Below the pieces are notes generated by a model. It was not told where the DNA came from. It ran no database searches and saw only the letters and a list, made by a program, of their open reading frames with translations. A stretch of DNA of 64,000 bases. Origin: Acidobacteriota bacterium (GTDB lineage Bacteria > Acidobacteriota > Holophagae > Acanthopleuribacterales > Acanthopleuribacteraceae). The stretch is from the NCBI GenBank assembly GCA_020439745.1, contig JAGQSC010000044.1, forward strand, positions 148,395 through 212,394, read 5' to 3'. How positions within the stretch are numbered: the first letter of the stretch is position 1; the number at the start of each line of letters is the position of its first letter. The translations under genes were made by a program, and so were the position numbers. Shown piece by piece: positions 17,237-27,136 of the stretch.

Positions 17237-18387
17237 TCAAAAGACCTCTTCCCAAGGCGGTCTGGCTGTTTGGCGCCGTCTCGCTGCTGAATGATGCAGC
17301 CAGCGAGATGGTGACGCCGCTGATACCGGTGTTGGTTACTTCCGTGCTTGCCGCCAGCCCTACTGTTTTGGGCTTTATCGAGGGACTCGCCGAAGCGACA
17401 GCCAGCGTTTTGAAATACGTGGCCGGACGCTGGGTGGATCGCGGTGCCTCGCCAAAAGCCATGATCCTTGGCGGGTATGGCTTTTCAAATCTCTTACGAC
17501 CAGTGATGGGTCTGGTCCATGCCTGGCCCTTGGTGGCCGCGCTCCGATTTGGAGATCGGATTGGCAAAGGACTGCGCACGGCACCCAGAGATGCGTGGAT
17601 CAGTGCATCGGTCGATGCGGATCAGAGGGGTAGGGCCTTTGGCGTTCACCGCGCTGCTGATCACTTAGGTGCCTTTTTGGGACCGATTGCCGCATTTGCT
17701 CTCCTATCAATCGGCTGGGACGTGCAACAGGTATTTGTGATCTCTTGCATCCCGGGCTTTTTGTTGATTCTGTTGTTGGGGGTGGCTCTCAGCCGCATCG
17801 GTGTGCCCGAGTTCGCCAAACGGGGTCCTGTAGCACCGGCCAGTTATTCGAGCCGGTTGAAGAAGCTGATGTGGGCCCTGATCATGGTCACTGCCGGTTC
17901 GGTTCCTGATGCATTCCTGGTTCTTTACGCCCAGGAGGCAGGAGTCGCAGTAGCCTACATTCCGCTGTTGTGGGCAGCGGCCCATTTGGTGAAGGCATGG
18001 ATGGTGGCGAAAGTGGGCGCTTGGTCCGATACCTGGGGTCGAAACCCCGTTTTGCGTATGTGTTGGTTAGCAAGGATTGCGGTTCTAATGCTGCTGATGA
18101 TTGGGAATACAGCAGAATGGTCGGTGTGGGTCTTGTTCGTCGTCTACCTGGCTGTTTCCGGCTCCACCGAAAGTGTGGAAAGAGCCATGGTGGGTGATCT
18201 GGCTCGGGCCGATATGAAGGCATCGTCGTTTGGTTTGTTCCACATGTCTACCGGGTTGGCTGCACTACCCGGTGCGGTACTTTTCGGCTGGGTTTGGCAA
18301 ACCTATGGTATGGCAACGGCTGTTGTCATGGCGGCCCTGTTCACTTTAACGGGAACGCTGCTGTTGCAGCGACTGTTGCGTTCCTAA
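17233..18387 (+). CDS. MFS transporter
   Basis: 384 residues, about 12 transmembrane helices, GTG start overlapping the protease stop. The loop FGDRIGKGLRTAPRDAWI is the A-like motif of a major-facilitator subgroup, and GRAFGVHRAADHLGAFLGP is its second signature. These transporters are poorly defined functionally. Coupling to the secreted protease raises the idea of uptake of a proteolysis product or export of a compound, but this is inference only. Confidence 0.85.
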   Translation: MIKRPLPKAVWLFGAVSLLNDAASEMVTPLIPVLVTSVLAASPTVLGFIEGLAEATASVLKYVAGRWVDRGASPKAMILGGYGFSNLLRPVMGLVHAWPLVAALRFGDRIGKGLRTAPRDAWISASVDADQRGRAFGVHRAADHLGAFLGPIAAFALLSIGWDVQQVFVISCIPGFLLILLLGVALSRIGVPEFAKRGPVAPASYSSRLKKLMWALIMVTAGSVPDAFLVLYAQEAGVAVAYIPLLWAAAHLVKAWMVAKVGAWSDTWGRNPVLRMCWLARIAVLMLLMIGNTAEWSVWVLFVVYLAVSGSTESVERAMVGDLARADMKASSFGLFHMSTGLAALPGAVLFGWVWQTYGMATAVVMAALFTLTGTLLLQRLLRS

Positions 18388-19190
18388 CGCACCGGCGTTT
18401 CAGCCGTGATTCGACGGGAATAGTCTACGAAAACTTCCACGGCGAATTCGCCTTCTGCGGTAGCTATTTGGTTTGTCTGATGGATATCGAGTTCCAGGTA
18501 GCAATCAACGGCTGTATGCGGGGAAACGTAACGTACACCGGTCACTTCGCCCTGTACCGTACCTATCCCGCCTTGGGCTATGGTCCCCGTAAAAGAACCC
18601 TCCAGATTGATGGCAATGACGGGTTTCCCTTCAAAGTCACCCTCGCCGGAGACCTGTTGTTTGAGCGTGTAGATTTGATCCACAACGCTGCCCGCCATTT
18701 CAATGGACATGGGGACGTCTCGTATCCATGTCTCCTCGGCCTTCACAGGTAAGTCTGGGTTCAACGCCATGTTGCCGTAGTTCAGGTACATCTGTTTCAG
18801 GGTTCTGAATGCGGTGATCCCGGTTTCAGGTAGGTTTTCTGGGGTTTCTACCTCCAGAATCTCCGCGCGGGGGGTCATCTTCACGTGGATGGGAATGCCA
18901 ACCAATCCCCCCAAATCATACATATCCGGCACCGCCGATGGAGCATTGTGACTTGAATCCAAAATGGTGACTTCTACGGTGAATACGCCTTGATCATCCA
19001 CATGAATAATGGATTCGCGGTAGTTGGTCTCCACGGTATATGAGAACGCACCACCGGGTAAGGTTGGAGAATGAACCTCCACCTTTTGGTATTCCTTGAT
19101 ATGCCACACATCTTCCACACCGAACTTCGGATTGAGATCGTAGGTGACGTCATCCGCCGGGATGAAAGCCAAGCACCACAAAAACAACAT
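18384..19190 (-). CDS. Exported hypothetical protein
   Basis: 268 residues from ATG 19190, with GGAG 9 nt upstream; ATG 19205 is an alternative. A short signal sequence (LFLWCLAFIPADD) precedes a beta-rich protein with a DUF6263-like feel: long alternating strands, LPETGITAFRTLKQ, and a G-rich middle. I do not claim that family. It shares the palindromic stop overlap CTAA with the MFS gene at 18384-18387, so both stop codons use the same four bases. Confidence 0.65.
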   Translation of the reverse strand: MLFLWCLAFIPADDVTYDLNPKFGVEDVWHIKEYQKVEVHSPTLPGGAFSYTVETNYRESIIHVDDQGVFTVEVTILDSSHNAPSAVPDMYDLGGLVGIPIHVKMTPRAEILEVETPENLPETGITAFRTLKQMYLNYGNMALNPDLPVKAEETWIRDVPMSIEMAGSVVDQIYTLKQQVSGEGDFEGKPVIAINLEGSFTGTIAQGGIGTVQGEVTGVRYVSPHTAVDCYLELDIHQTNQIATAEGEFAVEVFVDYSRRITAETPVR

Positions 19191-19349
19191 GGTTATTTGC
19201 TCCATGACTCCATACTCGTCTATAACATAAATCGAATGGGTCATTTTTGCCAGCCCGCAGCAAACCATTCACCCAAACTGAAAGCTGATGTGCGTCATAT
19301 TGCTGTTTGGCATCGCGTCACTAGGATGAGTTCCACTAAGGGGGCACGA

Positions 19350-19721
19350 ATGTACGAACTTACGGTGACGCGCGACTTCTCCGCTGCACATTTCCTACGC
19401 AACTATCATGGCAAATGCGAACGCCTGCACGGCCACAATTGGAAAGTCAGGTTGGTTGTTCGCGGATCGCAGCTGGATGCTGCAGGGATGGTGGTGGACT
19501 TTGGCGTCATGAAACGCATGCTCGATCAAGTACTACAAACGCTTGACCACAGGTGTCTGAATGAATTGGCGGCATTCTCAGAACTAAGCCCGAGTTGTGA
19601 GAACCTTGCGCGGTACGTGTTTGACGAATGTACCCAGCACCTCGCGGCAGGAAAATATCTGACTCCGGCCAGGGTTGAAGTCTTTGAAACCGAAACCAAT
19701 AAGGTGGCTTATTGGCAGTGA
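19350..19721 (+). CDS. queD: 6-carboxytetrahydropterin synthase (QueD)
   Basis: 123 residues from ATG 19350, preceded by an AAGGGGG purine run. Longer in-frame starts would cross the divergent gene. Zinc ligands are His about 14 (FSAAHFLRN) and the CxxxHGH motif (CERLHGHNW, Cys 23, His 27, His 29). The catalytic region LDHRCLN and the C-terminal ETETNKVAYW fit the PTPS/QueD family. QueD converts dihydroneopterin triphosphate to 6-carboxytetrahydropterin in queuosine synthesis. No queC, queE or queF is in the window, so the pathway must be completed elsewhere. Its stop abuts the convergent gene with no gap. Confidence 0.92.
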   Translation: MYELTVTRDFSAAHFLRNYHGKCERLHGHNWKVRLVVRGSQLDAAGMVVDFGVMKRMLDQVLQTLDHRCLNELAAFSELSPSCENLARYVFDECTQHLAAGKYLTPARVEVFETETNKVAYWQ

Positions 19722-20072
19722 TCAGTCAGGATCCTGGTCGCCGAAGAAAAGGGTCCACAAGGCGCGGCTACTCTTTTTAGCCACAGACTGGGTGGTTTGC
19801 GTGAGCACGTCGCCATTGACTGCAGAAACAATGGCCTCCTTGAATCCTTCGCGCACTTCGGCCCTAAACTCGGGCAGCACTTCCTCGGCCGCTTTCAGAA
19901 CACCCTGTTCTACGCGTGCCTCAAAGGTATTGGCGATTTCCTCCAGTTCTCTGTCTAGCAAACTGCGCATGGACGCCAGATGCCGGCGTAGTAGGTAACG
20001 CACGGCCAAGTAGACGCCCAACAACGTGAGCAGACTGGAAAGAACAGCCGTAGCAACAATGGTCACGAACAA
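19722..20072 (-). CDS. Small single-pass membrane protein
   Basis: About 116 residues. TTG 20072 has GAGG 5 nt upstream and is preferred; GTG 20078 overlaps that site. One N-terminal membrane helix (TIVATAVLSSLLTLLGVYLA) is followed by a charged, helical and probably coiled-coil region (LRRHLASMRSLLDRELEEI) and a short tail. No known domain. The composition suggests a membrane-anchored scaffold of unknown role. Confidence 0.65.
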   Translation of the reverse strand: MFVTIVATAVLSSLLTLLGVYLAVRYLLRRHLASMRSLLDRELEEIANTFEARVEQGVLKAAEEVLPEFRAEVREGFKEAIVSAVNGDVLTQTTQSVAKKSSRALWTLFFGDQDPD

Positions 20073-20146
20073 GGACACCTCGTAATCCTCATTCTGAGTG
20101 AGTCATGTTGTAATGTCAAAAACCAATCTCAACCAGAGGTGGCGGC

Positions 20147-20743
20147 ATGATCCTGCCCTATTCCGAGGCAAGCGAGCGCAACAAAGCGCCCATAGGCGAA
20201 GTGTTAAGGTCACTCATCCCAGCCGAACCCTTCCGGGTCTTGGAGATTGGGAGTGGGACCGGTCAACATGCGGTCTATTTTGGCCACCTATTTCCCCAAG
20301 TAATTTGGCAGACCAGCGATGTGACAGAGAATCATCTGGTGATCGGCGCAAGAATCGCCGAGTCTCGGCTGGCCAATGTGCTGCCCCCGCTTGACCTGGA
20401 CGTGGATGCGGCTTGGCCATCGGCCGCCTATGATCTGGTGTTCAGCGCCAATACGGCCCACATCATGTCCTGGCCGCAGGTACAGGCCATGTTCCGAGGG
20501 GTAGCGGGTGTATTGCAGGCCGATGGCTGTTTCGTCCTTTACGGTCCCTTCAATCGCAATGGGGCGTTCACATCCGAGAGTAACAGGCGATTCGATGCGT
20601 CTTTGAGGGCATCCGTACCCCATCGCGGCATTCGTGATCTGGCCGACATTACTCGAGAAGCCGAAAAGAATGGGATGAACCTTTACAAAACGTGCCCGAT
20701 GCCTGCAAACAATATGTGTCTGATTCTAAATAAGTTGGGCTGA
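20147..20743 (+). CDS. DUF938 SAM-dependent methyltransferase
   Basis: 198 residues. Starts with MILPYSEASERNKAPI, the conserved opening of DUF938 (PF06080). The SAM-binding glycine motif is VLEIGSGTGQHAVYF (about residues 31-45), and FVLYGPFNRNGAFTSESN (about 129-146) followed by FDASLRASVPHRGIRDL is the family signature. Function in bacteria is undefined; a class I methyltransferase fold is certain. AGGTGG lies just before the ATG. It is monocistronic and followed by an AT-rich promoter region. Confidence 0.88.
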   Translation: MILPYSEASERNKAPIGEVLRSLIPAEPFRVLEIGSGTGQHAVYFGHLFPQVIWQTSDVTENHLVIGARIAESRLANVLPPLDLDVDAAWPSAAYDLVFSANTAHIMSWPQVQAMFRGVAGVLQADGCFVLYGPFNRNGAFTSESNRRFDASLRASVPHRGIRDLADITREAEKNGMNLYKTCPMPANNMCLILNKLG

Positions 20744-20780
20744 TTCTCAAAAAATATAGAAACGTTTTTGAAAAAAGTTC

Positions 20781-20809
20781 TTTACATAAACTTTACGTTG
20801 AATTAGATT
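20781..20809 (+). promoter_or_regulatory. Probable sigma-70 promoter for the M36 protease gene
   Basis: TTTACA at 20781-20786 and TAGATT at 20804-20809 are separated by 17 bp, in the most AT-rich stretch of the area and about 110 bp upstream of the protease start. The -35 matches the consensus at five of six positions and the -10 at four of six. Confidence 0.45.
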
Positions 20810-20919
20810 GCAATTGTTCCATCCCAAATAGGTTTTATGTTCTGCGCTCCGGGGAGACGTGCGTCTACTCTCACGTGTGGTGCGCCGGACCATACCAACA
20901 CTTCAGGAGGGCCAAGCCC

Positions 20920-23900
20920 GTGCACCGTTTCGCCTCTTTGCTTTCACTGTTAGCGGTCGTGGCATTTGCCAGTGAGCCGTATCAGTCGACGACTTACCAT
21001 CAGGATCTGCAGCGTGCAGACCAAATCAAATTGGACATCATCAAGCCCACCGCCTTAGCGATTCATAAAGACGCAACGGCGTTGGAAATTGCCGAGACTT
21101 TCATGGCCAGCCAAATGGACCGTTACGGGCTTGAGTCATTGGATGCGTTTTCGGTCATTCGAGTTCAAGAAAGCCTGATGGGCACGCATATCCATTTCGG
21201 ACAAAAACTTAATGGTTATCCCATTCATCGCGCCGAATTCATTGTGTCGGTGAATCACAACAATGAAGTGTTCATGGTGTACAACAATACTTACCGCGTC
21301 TTGCGCGGCAAGAACGTGAATCCCCCTGAAGTGTTTTTGAATTGGGATGATGCCTATGACGTAGCTTGGGAAGACCTGCGCGTTCATGGCGACCTGACGG
21401 CCTACCCCCAAGCCGAATTGGTTTATCTGCCCGAAGGCGACAGCTTCCGCCTGGTGTATCTGGTACGAACGGCAGTAGAAGCGCCATTCGGTTATTGGCA
21501 GCACACGATTGATGCCATTAACGGTGAGGTATTAGACGTGGTTGAGACATCCATCGACCGCAACGCCCGCGATGATTTTGATTTCGCCAGTTACGAAGGC
21601 CCGGTTGAAAATCGAGCCGCGGCCATTTCGCGATTCGAAGCGAAGATGGCCTCCGATATGAATAAAGTATCTGCGGTCGCTGCCACCGGTTCCGGTAAGG
21701 TCTTCGACCCAGACCCGGTGACGACTCTGCAGAACGACACGTTGGAAGACAACTCGCCTGCCTCGTCCTTCACTGCTGCCTATTTCACACGATCGCTTTT
21801 GGATATCTCGCTCAGCAGCGGGACCTATCGATTAAATGGACCCTGGGTCACCATTTCAAATTTCGAATCGCCCAACACTTCGCCTTCCACGACCACGAAT
21901 GGCAGTTGGACCGCTTCGCGAGGCAATAACGCTTTTAACGACGCCATGACGTACTTCCATGTCGATCAGAGCCAGCGCTACATGCAGTCGCTGGGCTTCT
22001 CTGGATCTACGGGCATTCAGTACAACTCGATTGTCGTCGATACCGATGGTGCCAACGGCGACGATAACTCCTACTTCCAACCAGCCTCCAACCGCATGGC
22101 ATTTGGACACGGTTGTGTGGACGACAACGAAGATGCCTTTGTGATTCTGCACGAGTACGGTCATGCGATCCACCACAGTATCAACAACAATTGGTCCGGC
22201 GGTGATACCGGCGGCATGGGTGAGGGCTTTGGTGATTACTGGGCCGGTTCTTATCGATACAGCACGCCCAACGGTGCCAGCTTCCATCCCGAATGGGCGT
22301 TCCCCTTTGATGGCCACAACAATTGTTGGGGCGGTCGTAACATGAACAAGACCAACTACCAGTATGTTCACAGCAACACCTATGGCGCACACGCCACCGT
22401 GGGTGGCGTCTATTCAGACGAGTTGTGGTCTACACCCTTGTTCCAATCAATGGTCACTCTGCGAGGCCAAGGTGTGCCGCGTTCTGAAATCGACCGCATT
22501 GTGTTGCAGGCCCATTTTGGTTTGGGTTCCGGCCTGAAGATGCGCGATATGGCGAACGCCATTGTCTCAACGGCCCAGTCGCTGTATCCCAGCGGAAACC
22601 ATGCCGCAGTTTTTCAACAAAAGTTCGAAGCACAGAGCATTCTCACAGGATCGCCTCCGCCTCCTCCGCCCACATCTGTGCTTCAGAACGGTGTGCCAGT
22701 TGCCAATCTGGGTGCAGCTCAGGGTTCTTCAACCTATTTCACCCTGGCTGTTCCCAGTGGCGCCTCAAACCTGAGCTTCACGCTCAGTGGTGGTTCCGGC
22801 GATGCCGATTTATATGTCCGCCGCAATAGCCAACCGACCACTTCCACTTATGACTACCGTTCCTGGAACGGTTCCAATAACGAATCGATCAGTGTTCCTT
22901 CGCCTACCAGCGGGACCTATCACGTGCTGATCTACGGGTATGCCACGTACTCCGGTGCAACCTTAACAGCCAGCTATCAAACCAGCAGCAACCAGGCGCC
23001 CAACGCGTCATTCACGTCCAGCGTCAACGGGTTGACGGTCAATCTGACCGACACCAGTACGGACGATGGTTCGATTTCGTCTTGGTCCTGGAACTTCGGT
23101 GATGGCACGACGTCGTCACAACGTAACCCCAGCAAGACCTACAGCTCTGGTGGCACCTACACGATCACGTTGACGGTCACCGATAATGGTGGCTTGACAG
23201 ACTCTGCTTCGAGCAATGTCACCGTGACTGCACCCAACATTCCGCCTACCGCAAGTTTCACACAAAGCATCAATAATCTGAGTGTGAACTTCACCAGCAC
23301 CAGTACGGATCAGGACGGAACCATTACTTCCCACTCGTGGAACTTCGGTGACGGGTCTACCAGCAGCAGCACCAATCCTTCCCGTACCTATGCATCGGCA
23401 GGCACCTACACGGTTAGCCTAACGGTCACCGACAACGGCGGCCTGTCCAACACGACCTCCAAATCCATTACGGTGACAGCACCGCCCACAGGTAACGTCC
23501 TGCAAAACGGTGTGGGTGTAGCTGTGAGTGGGGCACAAGGCTCCTCCACTTACTACACCATCAGTGTGCCAGCGGGTGCCTCGAACCTAGCGTTCAACAT
23601 GAGCGGTGGTTCTGGTGACGCGGACCTGTACGTGAAGTTCGGCAGCCAACCGACGACTTCGAGTTTTGATTACCGTTCTTGGAACGGTTCCAACAACGAG
23701 TCCATCAGCGTGTCTAGCGCATCTGCGGGTACCTATCATGTCCTCGTCTATGGCTACGCCGCTTATTCCGGTGCAACTCTAACCGCCAGTTACACAACCG
23801 GTGGCGGCGGACCCACGACACGGACAGAGACAGGTACCGTGGGTGGCCGCAAGAGTGTGTACTACGACGTCACAGTCTCAGGTGGCACCATCAGTTTGAA

Positions 23901-24105
23901 TTGCACCTGGACGCCCACAAGTCGTGACCTTGACTTGTATATCTACAATCCCAGCGGAACACGTGTGGCCAGCGCTACTAGCACCAGCCATCCCGAAACG
24001 CTCACCTACAACACCAACGGTGTGGCAGGTACCTATCGCGTCCGGGTCTATGACTATTCAAGTAGCTCGGCCAGTTATACGCTGACCATGACCTATCAAC
24101 CCTAA
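20920..24105 (+). CDS. Secreted M36-like (fungalysin/thermolysin-type) metalloprotease with PPC and PKD repeats
   Basis: 1,061 residues from GTG 20920, which has AGGAGG 9 nt upstream and begins a signal peptide (HRFASLLSLLAVVAFA). An FTP/PepSY-like propeptide occupies about residues 25-215. The peptidase domain has HEYGH at about 411-415, with the third zinc ligand in GMGEGFGDYW. After a Pro-rich linker (PPPPPPTS, about 585) come a PPC domain, two PKD domains (SWNFGDGTTS, SWNFGDGSTS), a second PPC domain nearly identical to the first, and a third PPC-like domain at the end. The extra domains usually aid substrate binding and are removed after export. Own promoter and strong terminator. Confidence 0.93.
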   Translation: MHRFASLLSLLAVVAFASEPYQSTTYHQDLQRADQIKLDIIKPTALAIHKDATALEIAETFMASQMDRYGLESLDAFSVIRVQESLMGTHIHFGQKLNGYPIHRAEFIVSVNHNNEVFMVYNNTYRVLRGKNVNPPEVFLNWDDAYDVAWEDLRVHGDLTAYPQAELVYLPEGDSFRLVYLVRTAVEAPFGYWQHTIDAINGEVLDVVETSIDRNARDDFDFASYEGPVENRAAAISRFEAKMASDMNKVSAVAATGSGKVFDPDPVTTLQNDTLEDNSPASSFTAAYFTRSLLDISLSSGTYRLNGPWVTISNFESPNTSPSTTTNGSWTASRGNNAFNDAMTYFHVDQSQRYMQSLGFSGSTGIQYNSIVVDTDGANGDDNSYFQPASNRMAFGHGCVDDNEDAFVILHEYGHAIHHSINNNWSGGDTGGMGEGFGDYWAGSYRYSTPNGASFHPEWAFPFDGHNNCWGGRNMNKTNYQYVHSNTYGAHATVGGVYSDELWSTPLFQSMVTLRGQGVPRSEIDRIVLQAHFGLGSGLKMRDMANAIVSTAQSLYPSGNHAAVFQQKFEAQSILTGSPPPPPPTSVLQNGVPVANLGAAQGSSTYFTLAVPSGASNLSFTLSGGSGDADLYVRRNSQPTTSTYDYRSWNGSNNESISVPSPTSGTYHVLIYGYATYSGATLTASYQTSSNQAPNASFTSSVNGLTVNLTDTSTDDGSISSWSWNFGDGTTSSQRNPSKTYSSGGTYTITLTVTDNGGLTDSASSNVTVTAPNIPPTASFTQSINNLSVNFTSTSTDQDGTITSHSWNFGDGSTSSSTNPSRTYASAGTYTVSLTVTDNGGLSNTTSKSITVTAPPTGNVLQNGVGVAVSGAQGSSTYYTISVPAGASNLAFNMSGGSGDADLYVKFGSQPTTSSFDYRSWNGSNNESISVSSASAGTYHVLVYGYAAYSGATLTASYTTGGGGPTTRTETGTVGGRKSVYYDVTVSGGTISLNCTWTPTSRDLDLYIYNPSGTRVASATSTSHPETLTYNTNGVAGTYRVRVYDYSSSSASYTLTMTYQP

Positions 24106-24135
24106 CGGACGGTCGCGACCACGACCGCTTATGAA

Positions 24136-24165
24136 GGGGCGGGCTTAGGCCCGCCCCCTTTTTTT
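24136..24165 (+). terminator. Rho-independent terminator of the protease gene
   Basis: GGGGCGGGC (24136-24144) pairs perfectly with GCCCGCCCC (24149-24157) across a TTAG loop, followed by a run of seven T. It lies 31 bp after the protease stop and runs into the stop codon of the convergent gene. Confidence 0.92.
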
Positions 24166-24541
24166 AGTGGCGGCCCCACAGCTCGACTATTGCCTTGCCT
24201 TTCAAGTTCTTCTTGTTGGATTTGTACTTGAACACGACTTTCTTAATGGTGCGATCGTCGCCGACCAGGTCAATCACTCGGGATTCACTGCCCGCGGCAA
24301 TGAAATCTTTTAGGGCCACATCCTGAACACTGCCGTTGGCGAAGTGAACTTTGACATCCAGAAACTGAATCCCGTTTTTGCGGACTTTGATCTTGATCTT
24401 GTCGAAGGTACCATCATGGGCCCCCACGGTAATGGTGTCGAATTCGGCGTGCATTTTCACGGTCCGGGCACCGAGTTTTTCCCAATCACCAGCAAATAGT
24501 GTGGTGGAAAGAAGGGTGATGACGATGACGCGAGTAAACAT
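24164..24541 (-). CDS. Small exported protein, DUF2541-like
   Basis: 125 residues from ATG 24541, with AAGGAG 8 nt upstream. A signal peptide (FTRVIVITLLSTTLFA) is followed by a compact beta-sandwich pattern: WEKLGARTVKM, ITVGAHDGTFDKIKIKV, VKVHFANGSVQDV and DLVGDDRTIKKVVFKY. This layout recurs in small secreted proteins sometimes annotated DUF2541; the family call is tentative. Role unknown. Confidence 0.7.
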   Translation of the reverse strand: MFTRVIVITLLSTTLFAGDWEKLGARTVKMHAEFDTITVGAHDGTFDKIKIKVRKNGIQFLDVKVHFANGSVQDVALKDFIAAGSESRVIDLVGDDRTIKKVVFKYKSNKKNLKGKAIVELWGRH

Positions 24542-24791
24542 GTGATGACTCCTTATGGGTTTCTGACCCAAGCTCTGGGTCTGTCGACCAAATGGACAGG
24601 AAACCTGTACTTTGGGTTTGACTTGATTTCTGTCAATGTAAGCCCGCTCACACTTTGGCCGCAACACCCAAGGTGTTTTCCCTTCGATCAACCGTCTGTT
24701 CCATGCAGGAAGCTCTTGCGGGACAGCGACTTGAGCAGTATGTTAGGAGAACTAAAGCCACCCATAATGAAATCAAACGATGGAAGAGTGC

Positions 24792-27125
24792 ATGTCCTAT
24801 TCGCAGATCGGTAAGTACGAAATTGTTGAGGAAATAGGACACGGTGGCATGGGCTACGTTTACAAGGCCTTTGATCCCATCATTGAACGGACCGTAGCTA
24901 TTAAGGTGGTGTCCGAACACATCCTCGACCAGGAGGAAATGAAGCAGCGCTTTTATCGCGAGGCCAAGTCCGCAGGCCGTTTGTCCCATCCCAATATCAC
25001 CATCGTCCATGATGTCGGTGAAATAGATGGGCGACCCTACATCGTGATGGAATATCTGGGCGGCACGGACATGAAGGTGATGATCAAGGAGGAACAGCAG
25101 GTTCCCCTTGAGCGCAAAATTGATTATGGGATTCAAATCGCCCGGGCTCTGGATTACGCCCATAACAATAAGCTTGTGCATCGGGATATCAAACCTGAAA
25201 ACGTCAAGGTATTGGAAAACGGACGGGTCAAAATCATGGACTTTGGGATCGCAAAACCCGAGTCTAGTGACCTGACCGAACAAGGCACTATGCTGGGTAC
25301 GCCGTCCTACATGTCGCCCGAGCAAGTACGCGGTTTAGAAGTGGACCGTCGGAGCGATATTTTCTCTTTTGGCGTTCTGCTTCAGGAACTACTGAGCTAC
25401 AAAAAACCATTTAGCGGTAACTCCACAACCACCGTCATCTACAAAATCGTCCACGAAGAACCAGAGCCGGTCGATATTCCAGAAGTTGACGAAACCTTAA
25501 GCGAAGCCATTCAACATATATTGACGCGTTGTCTTCAGAAGGACCCCGATCGGAGATACTCCAGTTGTGCGGATCTGATTGCTGACTTGGAGGCATTAAT
25601 TGTGGATTGGGGGTTGGAAGTGACCTCCGATATCACCAACCCGTCACTCAGAAGAAAGACCGGCACCTTCACCAAGTCCCAAACCCATCCATTACAAATA
25701 CAAGCCGATCTAGAACGAACCATTGCTCAAAAGCGAAAGATCGGCTGGTTGGTATGGACCCTTGCGCTTGTGTTGGTGCTCACCGTGATTGGCGTCGCCT
25801 TCTACAAGAGTAAGCCTCCCGAACCAATACCTGTTGAACCAACTCCATTGGTGCAAGTCACACCAAGTGTGGGTTTGGACGAGGTGTTATTGGTTAAATC
25901 TCAGATGTTGGATGCCAAAGCCGCGGCCTCTATTGCAGGTGCCACTGGCTCCGGTGCCATGGCAGAAGGCGAGAAGGCGCAAGCTGAGGCCGAATCCGCC
26001 CTGGAGCGCCAGGAATTTGAATTGGCTGTAAAACAGTTTCAGTTGGCTACTGACCAATACAATGTGGCGCTTACAGAAAAGCAAGCGGAAAGGGAACCCG
26101 AACCGCAGCAACCCGCTGAAACGGATAACAAAGACCCCCTGGAAGGTCTGCGTGTTCAAGTGCAACGTCAACAACGAACCGCTCAAAAGGCCCGTGAAGG
26201 TGCAGTCCAAGCATCAGCGGAAAAATGGGCCGACGAGTCCTGGCGTAAAGCCGAAGATGATTTTCGTCATGCATCAACCGCCGCAGTCTCAGGAGAAAAG
26301 GCGGAATTGTCTCGTGCCGTTTCGCTGTATGAGCAGGCAACCACCGGTTATCGCAAAGCCGCTCAATCAGCCATAGCCAACGCGGCGGCCCATGAGTCCG
26401 CTGTGAAAGCCAAGTTGAGTGCTGAAAAGGCTCGCGCCAAATTGGAAGGGGTGCCCGCTGATCAATTGGAGCAGGCTGATATGCTTTTTGACAAGGGCGA
26501 ATCGGGCATATCGCAGGGTACCTATGGCGCTGCAGAGAAGAACTTTCGATTAGCCTTGAACGCTTACGAGCAAGTAGCTTCGAGTCGCATGATGTCGGCT
26601 CAAGCCAATGCAGCCGCTAAGCGCAGCGCTGCCCAACAGGCAAAAGCCCAGGCAGCAGGTGTGACCGCAGAAGACGGCGACGATGCATTTCAATTAGCCG
26701 AAAAGGCCTGGCAATCTGGCGACTTTGAGGCAGCAGCGAAGCAATTCGATATCGCCACTGCTGCTTACCAATCGTCAGTTGCCGCCGCCAAGTCGGCAGG
26801 CGATCAGGACAAAGAACAAATCGAACAGTTCGTGCAATCGTATGTCCGGTATCTTGAAAACGAAGATCTGGCTGAACTCACGCGTCTTCTGGGCTGGAGC
26901 AGTGATGAATCAAAGAGCTGGCAGCAGTTTTTTGATTTTGCGATTTCCATCAAGTCTGAAAAACCACAAGCAGCCATCTCGATCCAAGGTGATCGTGCGA
27001 CGGTGCAGTTCCCCTTGACCATTAGCTACGAGAATTCATCCACCGGTAAGCGTGACAAGCGCGACATGACCATCAACTGGTCGCTGGCGCGAGCGGATGG
27101 CCAGTGGCGCATTGTTTCAAATTGA
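24792..27125 (+). CDS. Transmembrane Ser/Thr protein kinase with repeat-rich extracytoplasmic region
   Basis: 777 residues from ATG 24792 (GGAAGAG just upstream); ATG 24780 is an alternative. The kinase domain, about residues 8-270, is complete: GHGGMGYVY loop, Lys about 38 (AIKVV), HRDIKPENV (Asp about 132), DFG (about 150) and GTPSYMSPEQ. One membrane helix at about 315-338 is followed by about 340 residues of Ala/Glu/Gln-rich repeats, three to four related units containing patterns like AEKNFRLALNAYEQ, which may be helical hairpins. An NTF2/SnoaL-like domain ends the protein (about 670-777). The repeats probably sense or bind in the periplasm. A barrel gene follows 11 bp downstream. Confidence 0.92.
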   Translation: MSYSQIGKYEIVEEIGHGGMGYVYKAFDPIIERTVAIKVVSEHILDQEEMKQRFYREAKSAGRLSHPNITIVHDVGEIDGRPYIVMEYLGGTDMKVMIKEEQQVPLERKIDYGIQIARALDYAHNNKLVHRDIKPENVKVLENGRVKIMDFGIAKPESSDLTEQGTMLGTPSYMSPEQVRGLEVDRRSDIFSFGVLLQELLSYKKPFSGNSTTTVIYKIVHEEPEPVDIPEVDETLSEAIQHILTRCLQKDPDRRYSSCADLIADLEALIVDWGLEVTSDITNPSLRRKTGTFTKSQTHPLQIQADLERTIAQKRKIGWLVWTLALVLVLTVIGVAFYKSKPPEPIPVEPTPLVQVTPSVGLDEVLLVKSQMLDAKAAASIAGATGSGAMAEGEKAQAEAESALERQEFELAVKQFQLATDQYNVALTEKQAEREPEPQQPAETDNKDPLEGLRVQVQRQQRTAQKAREGAVQASAEKWADESWRKAEDDFRHASTAAVSGEKAELSRAVSLYEQATTGYRKAAQSAIANAAAHESAVKAKLSAEKARAKLEGVPADQLEQADMLFDKGESGISQGTYGAAEKNFRLALNAYEQVASSRMMSAQANAAAKRSAAQQAKAQAAGVTAEDGDDAFQLAEKAWQSGDFEAAAKQFDIATAAYQSSVAAAKSAGDQDKEQIEQFVQSYVRYLENEDLAELTRLLGWSSDESKSWQQFFDFAISIKSEKPQAAISIQGDRATVQFPLTISYENSSTGKRDKRDMTINWSLARADGQWRIVSN

Positions 27126-27136
27126 GGAGGCCGAAA